Origin: Druceiella hillmani
Taxonomy: Eukaryota; Arthropoda; Insecta; Lepidoptera; Hepialidae
Length of the DNA: 64,000 nucleotides
Assembly (NCBI GenBank): GCA_039881145.1
Contig: JAYKKI010000016.1
Coordinates: 5,667,001 to 5,731,000 of the forward strand
Direction of reading: 5' to 3'
A program made the position numbers and the translations under genes. A model generated the notes under the pieces. That model searched no databases. It saw nothing but the letters and a program-made list of their open reading frames with translations, and was not told the origin of the DNA. Shown here piece after piece: positions 1 through 12,310 of this stretch. Each line of letters begins with the position of its first letter. Positions within the stretch are counted from its first letter, which is position 1.

Positions 1-1080
1 AAAATTCAGCAAGTAAAATGTTATATTGGCTTTTATCTTACATTTATTACATACCGTACGTAATTATAAACAACCATCGATGAAACTCCGGCTTTGAAAT
101 AAAATATTAAAATCTGCCATAGGTCCATAGTCCATACGTATATTAGAATTTAATATTTGAATATAATTCAGTACCCTTCTCAATTTCTTCTTCGTTGAAA
201 ATAAAGTCTTCATTGAAAATGAAAGTGAAGCAAACTAATATAGCAGTCACATTTACATCGATTAGCTAACGATATAAATAATCAACAAAGCCGAGTTTAT
301 TTACTGCGTGAAAATACTAGATCACATATTGCAAAATATATTCATCAAACATTATAAGAATTTTTAATATATTTACTTTACGGCCCTAATATTGAGCCAT
401 TTGATTGTTACTTATTCCACGTTCAAAGCGGCAAAGTTTACGGAACAAAAATACGTCACTATGAACAAGGTTCAAAAACGCCTTATCGATTTATTTTAAT
501 CCCAGTCACTAGATTTTTACTCTGAAGGTACATATAATATTGTTACGGCCTACTACATGGTGGTACGAAAGGATTATTCATATGTAGTTTGATTCCTTAT
601 ATTCCGTGATATTTAGATTTAACAAAAAAAAATTAAGAATAATTTTTTGAAGAAAGATTTACGGTTATGCACTTATTAACCGACCCAAAATATTCCCTAT
701 TTTGGGTAAATGGGGGTATATTTTTTTAAAATGAACTGAAAAATGTTCAGTAGTTCTGAAATACGGATGTGAAATGCTCGGTGAAGTACCTACTATTATA
801 TTAACTAATTTTGGCCGTGTTGATTTATTTGTTTATTTACTGTGAACTCAATACGTTTTGCATTTTCTGCTTTTTGTAAAAATATTTTCTAAAAACACAA
901 TTTTCCTCATGGTACATTTTAACCGTTGTGTAAAAATGTAATTTTAACCGTTTGTACTTTAAGAATATATGAAGTTGAAAATTTACATAATTTATAAAAA
1001 TTCAAATAATTTATGAATATTACATTTAAATAACTGAAATAAATATTTTAAAAGGAATCGGAATTTTTAAAAATATTTTT
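1..1080. other. Unassigned AT-rich sequence
   Basis: No gene, RNA gene or recognisable transposon is visible here. It is AT-rich noncoding DNA upstream of the first X module. It may be the end of a preceding array unit, but I could not match it confidently to another part of the window. Confidence 0.5.
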
Positions 1081-1560
1081 CATTCCCTTCGTCACCTCTA
1101 TGTCAAGCAAGTTCCACTTCAATACAGTACGCATTACTGCATATAAAACGAATGACTACATTAGACTACATAAGACACAAGTTTCAACCTTACTTCGATG
1201 ACCCCCCCCCGCTCCCCTAAAAGCAAATAATTCCAGTAAATAAAACAAAAAAAATATAACGAGTATTTGTTCCAATAGCGGGCGATTCTATTTAATAGCA
1301 TGCTATCAATTGATATCGGCTGCTAAAAGGACACTAGTGTTTAGTTTATCAATAATTAGTACACACATACTCGTAGGGCGGGCGGCGCATACGTTTTATC
1401 TTCTTGTTTCACTTTCGATTAAGGTCACCCCCGTGAGGAAGGTTGCATTGGCCAATTGATAACGATATGTAGCATTTCGTCATTCCGTACTCCGTTAAAG
1501 GAGAAGTGAAGTTTCGTTTTTTTATTACGCATCAAGTTATTAATGAAGTTTATTAAAACA
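1081..1560 (+). repeat. Module X, copy 1 (E-family)
   Basis: Homologous to 15.01-15.43 kb and 31.74-32.29 kb. Shared landmarks are tataacgagtatttgttcc, agcgggcga, tagcatgctatcaa and the GC-rich core agggcgggcggcgcatac at 1375-1392, followed by a cttcttgttt and tttcgatta stretch. A run of nine C at 1202-1210 lies about 60 bases before the core homology. It is noncoding in all frames. Confidence 0.8.
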
Positions 1561-1604
1561 TTTATATTAAATAGTAAATAGCCTTACATAAACATTAGCA
1601 GGGG

Positions 1605-2085
1605 TGCTCATCTGAAACCAGTATTTAAACTCGATACAAACTGTTGAAACTATATTTAGGTATTGCATCATCTGAAACCAGTATTTATATTCGATGCAAA
1701 CTGTTGAAACTATATTTAAGTAATTTATCATCTGAAACGAGTATTTAAACTCGATGCAAAATGTTGAAACTATATTTAGGTAATGCATAATCTGAAACGA
1801 GTATTTAAACTCGATACAAACTGTTGAAACTATATTTAGGTAATGCATCATCTGAAACGAGTATTTAAACTCGGTACAAACTGTTGAAACTATATTTAGG
1901 TAATGCATCACCTGAAACGATTATTTTAACTCAATACAAACTGTTGAAACTATATTTAGGTAATGCATCACCTGAAACGAGTATTTAAACTCGATACATA
2001 CTGTTGAAACTATAGGTAATGCATCATCTGAAATCAGTATTTAAACTCGATGCAAAATGTTTGAACTATATTTACGTAACGCATG
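1605..2085 (+). repeat. 60-bp minisatellite, about eight copies
   Basis: A unit containing catctgaaacgagtattta and ctgttgaaactatatttagg repeats with period 60 at 1621, 1681, 1741, 1801, 1861, 1921 and 1981. The seventh copy is shortened by a few bases, and a final partial copy follows. Because 60 is divisible by three, the minus strand stays open and repeats a 20-residue peptide (MMHYLNIVSTVC...), which is an artefact of the period. The corresponding positions after X at 15.47 and 32.20 kb carry only one diverged unit, so the amplification is specific to this copy. Confidence 0.95.
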
Positions 2086-2089
2086 TTTT

Positions 2090-2690
2090 TTCCAGAAATT
2101 TTTTTTATTGTCCTATTTTTTATGTTACAAATGAAAGCTTAATATTTTTAGTTATAATTTCGTAAAAATTTAGGAAAAAATGTGAAAATCTATATAAATA
2201 TTTAATCCATCGTATTTACGTTTAAAGTACTGGGTTTTTGAAGTGACTAAAAAAATGTCATTACTTTTAATGTCTAAATTCTAGAATTATATTAAATAAT
2301 AATTTATTTAGTATATCACAAATATACTACATAAATTATTCGTAATAATTTATGTAGTATTTACTCACTTTTTTCAAACATATGAAGAAATTATAACGCG
2401 GATCTACTGCATGATCTTTTTCATCGGTGCCATTACTAGTTGACTTTAGATCTTTATCACTCGATCTTATTAGATAATCTACAAAAAAAACCTGCTATTC
2501 TAATATATTGAACAAAAACATATATTTGATGGAGTTCAATTCACAGTTTTTTATCATTATTTGCTTCATAATCTACTTAATGGATGTATTTAAATTGTTT
2601 CGGAAACTGAAAAACAACGCAATATTTCCGCTTCTATTTTAATTTAATAATCGAAATATCTAAATATGTTCAACTCATAATAATGGCTAA
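2090..2690 (+). repeat. Spacer block between X and A, copy 1, with a 17-bp perfect hairpin
   Basis: It resembles 32.29-32.70 kb, sharing ttattttttatgtta, aaagctta and atttagaaaaaa. A perfect inverted repeat has arms at 2324-2340 and 2344-2360 around a 3-base loop (cgt). No gene is present. Confidence 0.6.
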
Positions 2691-2699
2691 TAACTTAAA

Positions 2700-3910
2700 T
2701 TGCCCTGAAGCGACTTCTAGCTTACACTAAATTTATTCGTCACTCAGCTGAACTTGGTTTTATTCATATTTAAAGCTTACTTGAAATGAATTTGAGCTGA
2801 ATAGTTCCTCAGAAGTAGTAATAATCATATCTAATCTAGGCACATTTATCTAAAATATTATTTATTGGCTTCACCTGAAGACTTCTGCATGCATTTGGAA
2901 AATTTATTAACACAATATATCTTCAAGTAAATTAAATTAATTAAAATTAAGTAATATGGAAAATAGCCACAGAAAACAAGTACCATACGCTCGGTTCTCT
3001 TGAGCTATTTATATATAATTAAATCGAAATAACAAGATAACGTAATAAACGAAAAATAACAGTGTACTACTTTTCTTGGTCCTTTTTAATAAAAATGAGA
3101 AACCAATTGACTCAAGTCAAATGTTTTTTAAGCCATAAGCGTATTTATCCAGTTATATCGTCATGGATCATTATATTTCTGAATGATGATTTGCTTAACC
3201 GTTTTTAACATTTTCTTATTAGCTATCATATGGATGTATATCAATTCAGCCAAGTTCTATTGCTCGATTCATTAGTGAGCACGTAGTCTTCTCGTTAATT
3301 TTATAAATATTTTGCAGTGAAAGAAAAAATTATATTTGTTCATTAATTTAGTCTTTGTTTCGTATTAAACTTTGCCCATTACCATCTATCTTTTTTCGTT
3401 AAGTATACCTTTAGGTTTTTGCAGTTTTTTTATCGAGGAGTATTTTCCCAGTAACGCTTCTCTCTGTTTTTCATGTTTAATAATGTTCAGTTACTAAAAC
3501 TGTAGTTTACAGCCGAAACAAAATTAAACTATTGTAGACTTCTCATGCCATTGAGGTATATACTTATACCAATTATTTAAATTCGTAATAAATGAAACAT
3601 TTGCAAGGAATATTTAATATTACAAAATATCATCGAAAATTATTTACATAGCTTCTTGAATGTAATATTAATTGTTTGGAGTTTATCTTATACAAATATC
3701 AGAGGTGTAAAACATCATTAAAATAAAGGTAGCAAGTGCTTCCTCTACCGAATGTAAAACATCATCAACCATCTTCGGGTCAGTTGATAAATAAAATGTA
3801 ATTAAATGTAAATGTAATTTTGCAAGGCGATCAAAATATGAAAATAGATTATTTTGAACTCATTTAGGATATTTGAAGTCAACAGGATGTTAACAAATGT
3901 TTACACGTGT
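2700..3910 (+). repeat. Modules A-B-C-D, unit 1
   Basis: A (2.70-3.01 kb), B (3.08-3.29 kb; gactcaagtcaaat, ttagctatcatatgga), C (3.34-3.50 kb; attttcccagtaacgcttctctct) and D (3.60-3.91 kb; aagtgcttcctctaccgaat, caacaggatgttaacaaatg) match 16.07-17.34 kb in order and spacing. A and B also match 33.51-34.08 kb. All are noncoding. Confidence 0.8.
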
Positions 3911-4204
3911 AAAGTATTGTGTTCACATAGTCTCTTAATCTTGTGTAACAAATACACAAACTCTATTTCAATTCATTTATATTGAAATGCACTTCACATC
4001 AAATAAAAAGATTTATATTAAAGTTAATTATCGATTTAACGTCGCTATATAAATACACACTAAATCACAAAAAAGTTTAACTTTTACTGCATGAACACTT
4101 TTCATCTGAAAAAAATTTTAGAACAGTAACTTTCGTAACATTTTTAATACAAAGATAATTTCCTTCGTAATTCTGCACATTGTATTTAAATCGAATCACA
4201 CAAT

Positions 4205-4375
4205 ATGTAAGTCTAAGCCTCACTCACATGTAGAAATCTAACCGAACTTCACACGTATCTTACAGATACACCACGACCAATATTATAATGAGAATTTGTT
4301 TTACAGGCGAGTAATCTTATTCAAGGTTATTGACTACCCTCGGCTATTAGATGGAAACAAGTGTTTCATTCATTG
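4205..4375 (+). repeat. Module E, unit 1, left part (interrupted)
   Basis: Contains the E landmarks aagtctaagcc, attataatgagaatttgtt, ggcgagtaatcttattcaagg and tattgactaccctcggc, as in the copies at 18.88 and 34.09 kb. Homology stops near 4375 and resumes near 6568, so the intervening 2.2 kb is an insertion. Confidence 0.75.
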
Positions 4376-6567
4376 ATAATACTAGTCAACCATGGTTTTT
4401 GTTTTAGAATAAAACTTACATATTTTAGTATCTATTAGTAAGAATACCCTTAGAAAAACATTTAAAAAATTTTTCCAAAAAAATACCCAAAAATGTTCAG
4501 TTGTTCACTTCAAAAATGATATTTTTTTACATTTAGACGTCCCATATCGTATCTAACTATTATTTATTCGTGCCTTGGGTGTTGTTTTGGTTAAGTTTGA
4601 GTTAAGCAAAGTATCGCCAATTTTTGGCTATTTTTTATCACTTTGCGTTTAGGTTCTTAACTCATACACGTCTCATTGTGTTGTTTTGTTTTTCATTCAA
4701 TAATTTAAAATAATGTCTAGAAGGTGTATAAATTGGCCAGATTTATTTTGTTTTATGTGTGGAAACTTTACTCCACGCTCGAATTCGAAGAAGTTTTCGT
4801 CACGACTGTTGGAGGCATATCGTATGTACTTTGAATTCAGCGCTGAAGAAAATATAAGAAAACCTTGGAATCCAAATTTTTTGGATTCAAGATGTTCACG
4901 TTACCTTGCAGGATGGCTTCAAGTTATTCACCAATGAATGTCCTTTGCTATCCCATCTATATGGCGATAACAGCAGAATCATATAAATGATTGTTATTTC
5001 TGTTTAATAAAAATTACTGGAAAGTCTATGTCAAAAAAATGTAAAATACCTGGACGTGTCATCTGTGTCAAAACCGGTTCCGTAGGAGGACTTCCTCTGC
5101 CACCTTCAACGGCCACAAATTTTGAAGAACTGTCAACTTTTCGTGGTAATCGTGGTTTGGAAAATGATGATGATGTTTTCGCTTCTAACCATACCGATCT
5201 TAACGATGACGACTACGAACTGCCAACCATAGCACAACACTTGATAACTCAAAGTAACTACATAATCTGATTCTGATCTTGATTTGCCAAATAATAAATA
5301 AGAGCTTTTAACTTCTAACTAAACCAATGGAATTTACTGCACAAGAGACGAGAATTAATGTTCACGGGCAATGGTATAGTATAGTAGTAGATTTCTTTGA
5401 AGAGGAAAATAATCTAGTCTACTATAAAAATGTGCGCGGGCTCATAACAAAAATATTTTCTATGTACTCACCGGACCAGTGGAGACTATTTATTGATTCG
5501 TCGAAAATAAGTTTGAAAGCGGTTTTATTACATAACGAAAATAAATTTCCGTCTATGCCTATTACACATGGTGTTCATGTTAAAAAACCTATGAAAACCT
5601 TGAAAATGTTCTGCAAAAAATACAGTATACCGAACATTCTTGGAAGATATGTTGGGATGTTACTAGGCATGTAAGATAGTTACTAGGCATGCAAAATTTT
5701 TATATTTTATTTGTGAGTGGGATAGCTGAACTCGAGCCAAATAATACATGCAAAAAGAGTGGCCGAAAAGAACTGACTATATACCTAGTCAAAAAAATGT
5801 GTACAATCTTTTTTTTTGTTGAACCAGAGAACATTTTATTGCCACACATTCATATGAGATTGGGCTTGATGAACAATTTTGTGAAGGCCGTGGATAAAAA
5901 TCGGGAAAGTTTTAATGTCTTAAAACTATATTTCCAAGACTTAGTAATGCAAAAATAAAGGAAGAAATTTTTGTGGGGCCAAACATAAGAAGTATTATGA
6001 AGGGGCTAAATTTTATTGCAAAATTGAATCCATTATAAAAAGTGCATGGCTTTCGTTGTCGTTAAAATTACGAGAAATGTTTTGGGTAACACCACATCAC
6101 TCGACTATGAATAACTCATATCAAATTTTCTGACAAATTTTGATACATTTAGTTGTAACAGGTTGCTAAAAATTCTGCATTCCCATTTGGATTTCTTTCC
6201 TACCAATTTAGGTGCAGTTAGCTATGAACATGAAAAGAGATTTAATCAAAATATAATGGCTATGGAAAAAACGGTATCAAGGAAAATGAATTTCTAGCAT
6301 GCTAGCAGAATATTGCTGGACATGGTTGCGTAATAATCCAAACTATCTTTATAATTAATATTAATATAATACAAGATACACGATCTTGAAATTAAGGGAA
6401 AAAATAAAATAGTTTTTAACATATATTTTGTAAATTTTTTTTGTTTTTCTCATAACCTGAACGTGACCGAATTTTTTTTAATTTTAAGATTCTGATTGCA
6501 CAATATTAAATCAACAAAAAATATATAGTTTGGTTTCAGAGCAAAAAAGTGTCAATATAGTAAGTAG
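4376..6567 (+). mobile_element. 2.2-kb insertion inside module E
   Basis: This block carries the zinc-knuckle pseudogene and is absent from the E copies at 18.9 and 34.1 kb, which are continuous across the site. Left flank homology ends near cattgataat and right flank homology resumes near gtaattagcactta. I could not establish terminal inverted repeats or a clean target-site duplication, so the element class is unknown. Confidence 0.6.
4713..6310 (+). pseudogene. Broken copy of an uncharacterised arthropod zinc-knuckle gene family (probable transposon cargo)
   Basis: Four reading-frame pieces at 4713-4937, 5028-5270, 5327-5674 and 5689-5958, followed by decayed matches to about 6300, together resemble one long protein that I recognise as a repetitive, uncharacterised family in many arthropod genomes. 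Visible landmarks in order are a C-x-x-C pair (CFMCGNFTP), a WLQVIHQ segment, DCYFC, an acidic linker, DQWRLFIDSSK, SLKAVLLHNENKFPS, and LGLMNNFVKAVDK. Pieces one and two share a frame, separated by stops at 4935 and 4968; later pieces need frameshifts. Further matches such as IFVGPNIR and FFPTNLGAVSYEHE lie in other frames after 5958. No function is assigned; the high copy number of the family suggests a mobile element. Family recognition is from memory and needs a protein search. Confidence 0.65.
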
Positions 6568-7010
6568 TGTAATTAGCACTTATGTGTATATTTGGGCAAA
6601 TTTCTGTACATGACTAAACTATCTTCAGTAACTCGGAGAGGGGGTCGCGCCTACTTTATGCAGAACTTCTTGTTACTCAATCCATCAAAACATCAAACGG
6701 AGAGCTATCGTCAGATGTTACATTCAATTAGGACCGTTGTTAAGTTCGTTGCTTCCTTTATTGGGACGGTTAACTAGTAACTACGATATGGTTGAGTCAT
6801 ACAATGTATATTATATGCCGTTAACAGAAGATTAATTTGTGTATTTCATTGATTATAGTGAAAGTCAAAACTATATTATAGCTAGTAGACACAAATTTGT
6901 TTAAACACCTAAATATATATTTTATACTAGCCATTATGCGTTCTGTTTCCATTTAAATTTCGTTACATTTGGATTTAGAATTTGTTCTTTACTAAAGATA
7001 AGCTGAAAAT
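6568..7010 (+). repeat. Module E, unit 1, right part
   Basis: Resumes E homology: ttctgtacatgactaaac, a degraded GC core at about 6633, acttcttgttactcaatcc, catcaaacggagagctatcg and caattaggaccgttgttaag, matching 19.1-19.3 and 34.2-34.4 kb. The short open frame at 6592-6777 is not conserved between copies and is not a gene. Confidence 0.75.
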
Positions 7011-7139
7011 TCAATATTTTGTTGTGTTCAGGTGTGTTAGTTATTGTTTGATTCTCGTATTACCATGCGTTAATTTTAGCTGAATCGTTTCCTTTCTAAA
7101 ATTTCTGACTCAAGAACGAGACTAAAAAAGATAGCCACA

Positions 7140-7600
7140 GAGGCACCTTTTTAACATGCGGCAAACACAGATTCAACTTAAAACTACAAACCCCGTTAAT
7201 CCATTTGTGTCTACTTGGCAATGTGTATCAAAGAAAGACGCGAATCGAGATGTATTGCATGCACAGCCTGTGCAGTAAGCACATTGATTGTTAAACTGTC
7301 ACAAGCATGAAGATATTCCGAATCCAATTATTACGAAAAACGATAAATATATTCCCACAGTGAAAATGTAAATATCGATCGTAATGTTTGAATCTTAAAA
7401 TTAATTCTAACCAATGTGTAAAATAGGTGTAAATCAGCCAAAAGAAGCTTACGATGAAGTCAAGTTGACAGTAACGCGAGTCATTTAGTTTTCCTTATTT
7501 TTAATGAAGTACTATTTCAGTAGCTTCAGGGTGAAATAGTTGAAATCATCCGACCTGTGCTCTCTAAATCTTGTACTATTTTTACATCAACGGAATAATT
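7140..7600 (+). repeat. Module H, unit 1
   Basis: Matches 20.07-20.54 and 35.94-36.38 kb. Shared features are the gcatgcacagcctgtgc-like purine-pyrimidine stretch, aagaagctta, ttttccttattttta and a segment near aaatcttgtactatttttacatc. Noncoding. Confidence 0.65.
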
Positions 7601-7715
7601 CTATGTATCATTAATTTAGGTTTATAAGTTTGATTGATCAAAATGAAAAGGCTTAGGCTTATAGTTCGTTTGATCAAAATTTCTTGCCAAGTTTTTCTTT
7701 CCTATCCAAGTGAAT

Positions 7716-7718
<3 letters not shown>

Positions 7719-7801
<83 letters not shown>
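7719..7801. repeat. (TA)n microsatellite
   Basis: About 80 bases of TA dinucleotide with one TG interruption. The minus-strand frame through it encodes only alternating Y and I residues. Confidence 0.98.
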
Positions 7802-7803
<2 letters not shown>

Positions 7804-7999
7804 AATATGAAAACTCCGCAATGGATTTCTTGTCAGATATTAAATTTCCTGAATACAAATTTACACCTTTGTATAACGACGGCTAAACATTAAACAAAAA
7901 AAAATTTATAATTCTATGCAATGTTTTCATATTTAATATAAATACGTCAACATTAAACAAAACTCAGGTATACTTCATTTGGATGAGAAAATCCTAAAC

Positions 8000-8690
8000 G
8001 CTGAAGTTTTATACAATTTTCAAACTTCACTCTGTTGAATATTTATATTTATAAACACGGTAATTGAAAAGTCATTATAAGACTGAAATCAATAATATTG
8101 TTCATCCTAATGGATATAATCATTTATTATAATAAACACACATATGCACACACGCACACACACGTACATGTACAATTGAACGCTCGCACACGCACACGCA
8201 TACATGCATAATTATCCTAATATGTTCATTACCCATTATATATACATATCCAATCGTTCATTATTTCAAAGACCGTTACCATGAGAAGGATTCTTTTAAA
8301 ACAGTAACTGGCTGAAATAAAATATTTCTTTTCAAAGCTACTTGTCTAGTGACACTGCCTCTTTTAATGCTTGGGTATAAATTTCATTGATGCGTTGGTT
8401 ATATACAATATATGTCATTTGGTTTATATACAATATATTATTGGAAAATGTTAACTAAATGAAAACTGTTAAATATATTTTAATATTGTTTTTATCTCTA
8501 GAAAACTTTTTATTTATGAAAGGTATCTGTTGAACCGCAACATACGTCAAATAAAAAAATTATGTCTTACACAACAATAAGAAGTGACAAATGGTCCGTC
8601 GTGTATGAAAGTTTGTCTGGGTGTATGTCTGATATTTAATGCGCAAATAATTACAAGGTTTTTTTGGCGGTATTTAATTTAGGGACTGAC
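8000..8690 (+). repeat. Module F, unit 1
   Basis: Homologous to 20.93-21.31, 36.78-36.96, 11.76-12.01, 27.11-27.35, 47.12-47.37 and 61.67-61.95 kb. Shared runs include gtcattataagactgaa, caataatattg, tcctaa, ttcgttatttcaaagacc, ctggctgaaataaaatatttc and gtataaatttcattgatgc. The downstream ctttttatttatgaaaggt and ctgttgaaccgcaa match 21.25 kb. Short (CA)n tracts lie at about 8139-8205. Confidence 0.75.
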
Positions 8691-8839
8691 TTTACATTAT
8701 TATGCTCGTGAATAAGATATTGAGGAAAAGAAAGGCCCCATGTATTTTTGACATAACATGTTGTAACTCAGAAATGGTTTGTTTACCAAGTACATGAAGA
8801 GACAAAAAGTAACGTATGAACTTTTTTAAAGTTTAATAA

Positions 8840-9300
8840 CAAAAGAAAAATAAACCAGTTGACTCAAGTCAGATTACGTTATCAAGGTTCCGTAACTATT
8901 TATATCACACTTGAGATATTTTCTTGGTGTTATTTGGAAAAAATCACAATTATTTTATTATAAATAACACGTTTCTGAACAAAGCCTCCTCTAATTTATT
9001 CCAATATTCATCTTTTAGCTCTTCACACATCCTGAACTTTTTCTCACCGATTGTATCAAGTATTTCGAACCCTAAGTACTAGCTTCTTGCCTTTATCATT
9101 TGATTCTTTGAACTCACTTTTATTTAAGTTTTTTTGGGTATGCCATTTTCATTATGCCTATTTTTCACGTGGTATTTTCATATGACTTTTTATCTGTTAG
9201 TATTTCTATTATAATACTTTCCTCTATTTTATGTTATATAATTATTAGTTTTAGTGTAGCTGATTATGCTATCAACAAATTTAGTTTTACAAAATTGTTG
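8840..9300 (+). repeat. Second B-C block of unit 1
   Basis: B landmarks (aaaccagttgactcaagtcag, aaggttccgtaactatttat) and C landmarks (gtatttcgaaccctaagtactagcttc, tttatcatttgattctttg) match 3.08-3.50 and 16.53-16.95 kb. This block follows F directly in unit 1; the G and A modules expected between them are not visible here. Confidence 0.65.
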
Positions 9301-9605
9301 CTGGCATAATTAGCTACAGATAATTATAACTGTAGATAATTATAGCTTCGAAAAATAAATAGTTTTACTTACATTGAATCAAAAACGCATGATAGGAATT
9401 ATATAAGTCAATGCAAGAAATCACTAGGAAAATAGATCCTTTTACATATAACAATTATCTATACTTGCTAAAAAAACAAACAAGAAAACATTCAAAAAGG
9501 ATTATTCGACCAACTACTATAAATGATTGAGAGACTTGGGCAATGTTAAAAAAGATGAGAATAGTCTATTTTGAGAGAAACAATCTTACGAGAGATATTT
9601 AGACC
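9301..9605. other. Unassigned AT-rich sequence
   Basis: Noncoding AT-rich DNA with a short local repeat of gataattataactgtagat near 9320-9340. No gene or recognisable element seen. Confidence 0.5.
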
Positions 9606-9606
9606 G

Positions 9607-9667
<61 letters not shown>

Positions 9668-9678
9668 TATATATATAT

Positions 9679-9773
<95 letters not shown>
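9606..9773. repeat. Long (TA)n microsatellite
   Basis: About 168 bases of TA dinucleotide interrupted by single GA and CA steps, one of the longest in the window. The minus-strand frame across it is an artefact. Confidence 0.98.
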
Positions 9774-9776
<3 letters not shown>

Positions 9777-10232
9777 AAAGAAAGAAGCTATTCGCTGGCT
9801 ATAAAGGAATAAATTGTCATTGAAATAAAACGTAAAACACGTCCTTATTCTAATTAAGTACAAAAATATTACACATAACTCATTTTAACACACTTAATAC
9901 CGCTAAAGCACGCACACAAGCTCACGCTAGGCGTACGCAACCATTGTATTAACCGAAGCGTTGCTGGTTCACGTACGCAAGTATCGTACGTATGAAAAAT
10001 AATTACGAATATTATTTTGAATTTTCTGAAAAAAGTCATCTTTTAAATTTTATTTTGACGACAATCTCAACTATTTTTCAGTCAATAACGTATTTCTTAA
10101 TAAAATACGTCAATAACGTATTTAATTCTCTCAGAACAACATATATATACATGTGTTGTTCTTGGAGAATTAGAAGCAGCAAATTTGAAAAATTAATTAT
10201 ATATAAAAATGTGGTAAAATTCATCAAGGTGG

Positions 10233-10278
<46 letters not shown>

Positions 10279-11055
10279 TAGAACAAAAAGAAGTCACACC
10301 ATCTTTCTTAGCGGATATATATATATAGAAAGACAAACTTAAAACAATAATTTTAAAAGATCTTACGCTGAAAACAACTCAACGAAAGAATAAGAGGTAG
10401 ATCGAAAAAGAGCTGTGTGAAAGGTTACAAAAACTTTAAAAAATGAGGATTATAAAGAAAAAGAGGAGGTCACTTGACAAATAAGGCTGTAGAGTCATTA
10501 TGGCATATACCAGGTGTCATTCTGTAAAATCTAAGAAAGAACAAAGAGGGTCTCTTTTACAATTCAAAATATCTTCAAGTTATTGTATATTTTCTATACT
10601 TTTGTTAATTATCTAAATAATAATAATAAGACAAAGTATTGTATAAATATTTTATATACCAGCTGAAATAGCACTAAGAGCTGGATATATAAAATATAAT
10701 ATAATACAATTACTTCTTTTATAATTAACCTATAACAGGAGTTTAATAAAATTTAGAGGTAAATTTAGAAGTTAAGAAAAAATACATAAACAATTGAACA
10801 TAGACCATATAGAAAATTTACCCTTGACATTTTGTTGACGACTATTTTAATGACTAATTTTTTATGCAATATTTATAATTTTTCAAACTATATTCAATAT
10901 ATAATTATTCAAATTATATTTAATTTTTTTTTGTGTTGAAGCATTTTATTAAATTAAGAAAACATGAATACTAATAAATGTTATGAAAAGTTATAAAATG
11001 TGGACACTGATTAAATTTTGAGAAACTTTCAAAATTTTCAAAAAAAAACAACGAA
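9774..11055. other. Unassigned AT-rich sequence with a short (TA)n
   Basis: No real gene is visible. A (TA)n tract occupies 10233-10275. The 116-codon frame at 9992-10342 crosses that tract and has low-complexity composition, so I do not call it. A short direct repeat of aataacgtatttctta / aataacgtatttaatt lies at about 10084-10125. Confidence 0.5.
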
Positions 11056-11350
11056 ATCAATTTCGAAACAACAGAATAAATATGAATGTTTACTAATTTT
11101 GCCCACTGTCCGACATAACAAAATTAATGGCTTAAACGTACATCGGATTACATAAAGTACAAGTTTAAGCCCCGCTCAGTTGTTCAAATCCGCCCAACGC
11201 CGGATGTTTCCTTCAAATACAACACTGCCAAAATTAAAATGAGTGTTTGTTCCATCGACTAGCAATCGTATTCAGTGATATTGACTACCGTCGACTGTTG
11301 GTTGAAAATCAGTTTTTAAGTTAACTCTGATTGGTGTATATATGTATTAC
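11056..11350 (+). repeat. Module E', unit 1
   Basis: Closely matches 24.70-25.05 and 38.33-38.69 kb: gtacatcggattacataaag, tacaagtttaagccccgctc, caaatccgcccaacgccgg, atgagtgtttgttccatcg and tattgactaccgtcgactgt. It lacks the GC-rich core present in X, E and Y, ending shortly before it. Confidence 0.85.
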
Positions 11351-11649
11351 ATTTAATGAATATTTTGCTTAATTAGTGATGATAAGCTGTTTCGATTTAG
11401 TTATCGAGACTACTAATTAGTTACCCAAGTGAAATTCTTGGTGCAAACTAATACTTTATTACAAGCAGAGAGTAGACAAAAATTCAAATATGGAATCAAC
11501 GATTAAGCTTATAATTCGGTTAACTAAATAAATTTCACGTAAAAAACTCTCTATTATGTCCTTCGATATAAATTAACAATTTTATAACTGAAGACTTAAT
11601 GCACAATTTTCGTGTAAAATACTCGAGATCTGACCGTGGCAGCATCCAA

Positions 11650-12010
11650 TATTTATTTCCGTGTATATTTGCACCTCGTATTTATTATTCAAATAAATAT
11701 GTCAATATGTGTTAAATTTTTCTTCTATTGGTAACTCACTCTCAGTCAATTTGTTTGGATAGAAACCCTATATAAATTGTAGCATAAAAAATTTTCAAAC
11801 ATCATTCGATCAAATATTCATTCACAAGCATTGTGAATGAAGAGAGTGATAGTCATTACGATGCTGAATTCAATAATATTGTTACGTTATTCTGATATAT
11901 TCATTTATTTCTTATTTCGAAGACGGTTTATACAAAAACGAGTTACATATCATCGACTGGCCAGTATAAAATATTTGTTTATAAAACTATCTTCTAACAG
12001 TGTTTTCAAC
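11650..12010 (+). repeat. Module F', unit 1
   Basis: Matches 26.98-27.35 kb best: ttggatagaaaccctatata, aacatcattcgatcaaatat, gtcattacgatgctgaattc and a shared actggcca segment. It also matches the F modules generally. Noncoding. Confidence 0.75.
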
Positions 12011-12310
12011 ATATAAGTTCATAAAAGTTTATGATTTAACTAATACTCAATATATCGTAGTAACTCAGTGTATCACTAAAAACTGCTCAAATATGAGTTT
12101 ATGTGTAATATATAGTCTTTGGTTATATTTGTTATTGAATGATTTTTTTTTCTTCGAAATTTACTCTGATTTTATCACTCCTAGTTCCGATGGGCATCTC
12201 ATAAAGTCCAAAGGGGAGTTTAAATTTCTATGCGCATGTACGTACTCTTGTGTTCTTTAAAAAGTATTAAATTTATTATAATGCAGTCCTTAATATTAAA
12301 TAAATTTTTA

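Noticed and set aside
1567..1911. Repetitive 20-residue peptide on the minus strand.
   Set aside because: It is a by-product of the 60-bp minisatellite, whose period is divisible by three. The single-copy equivalents elsewhere are not open.
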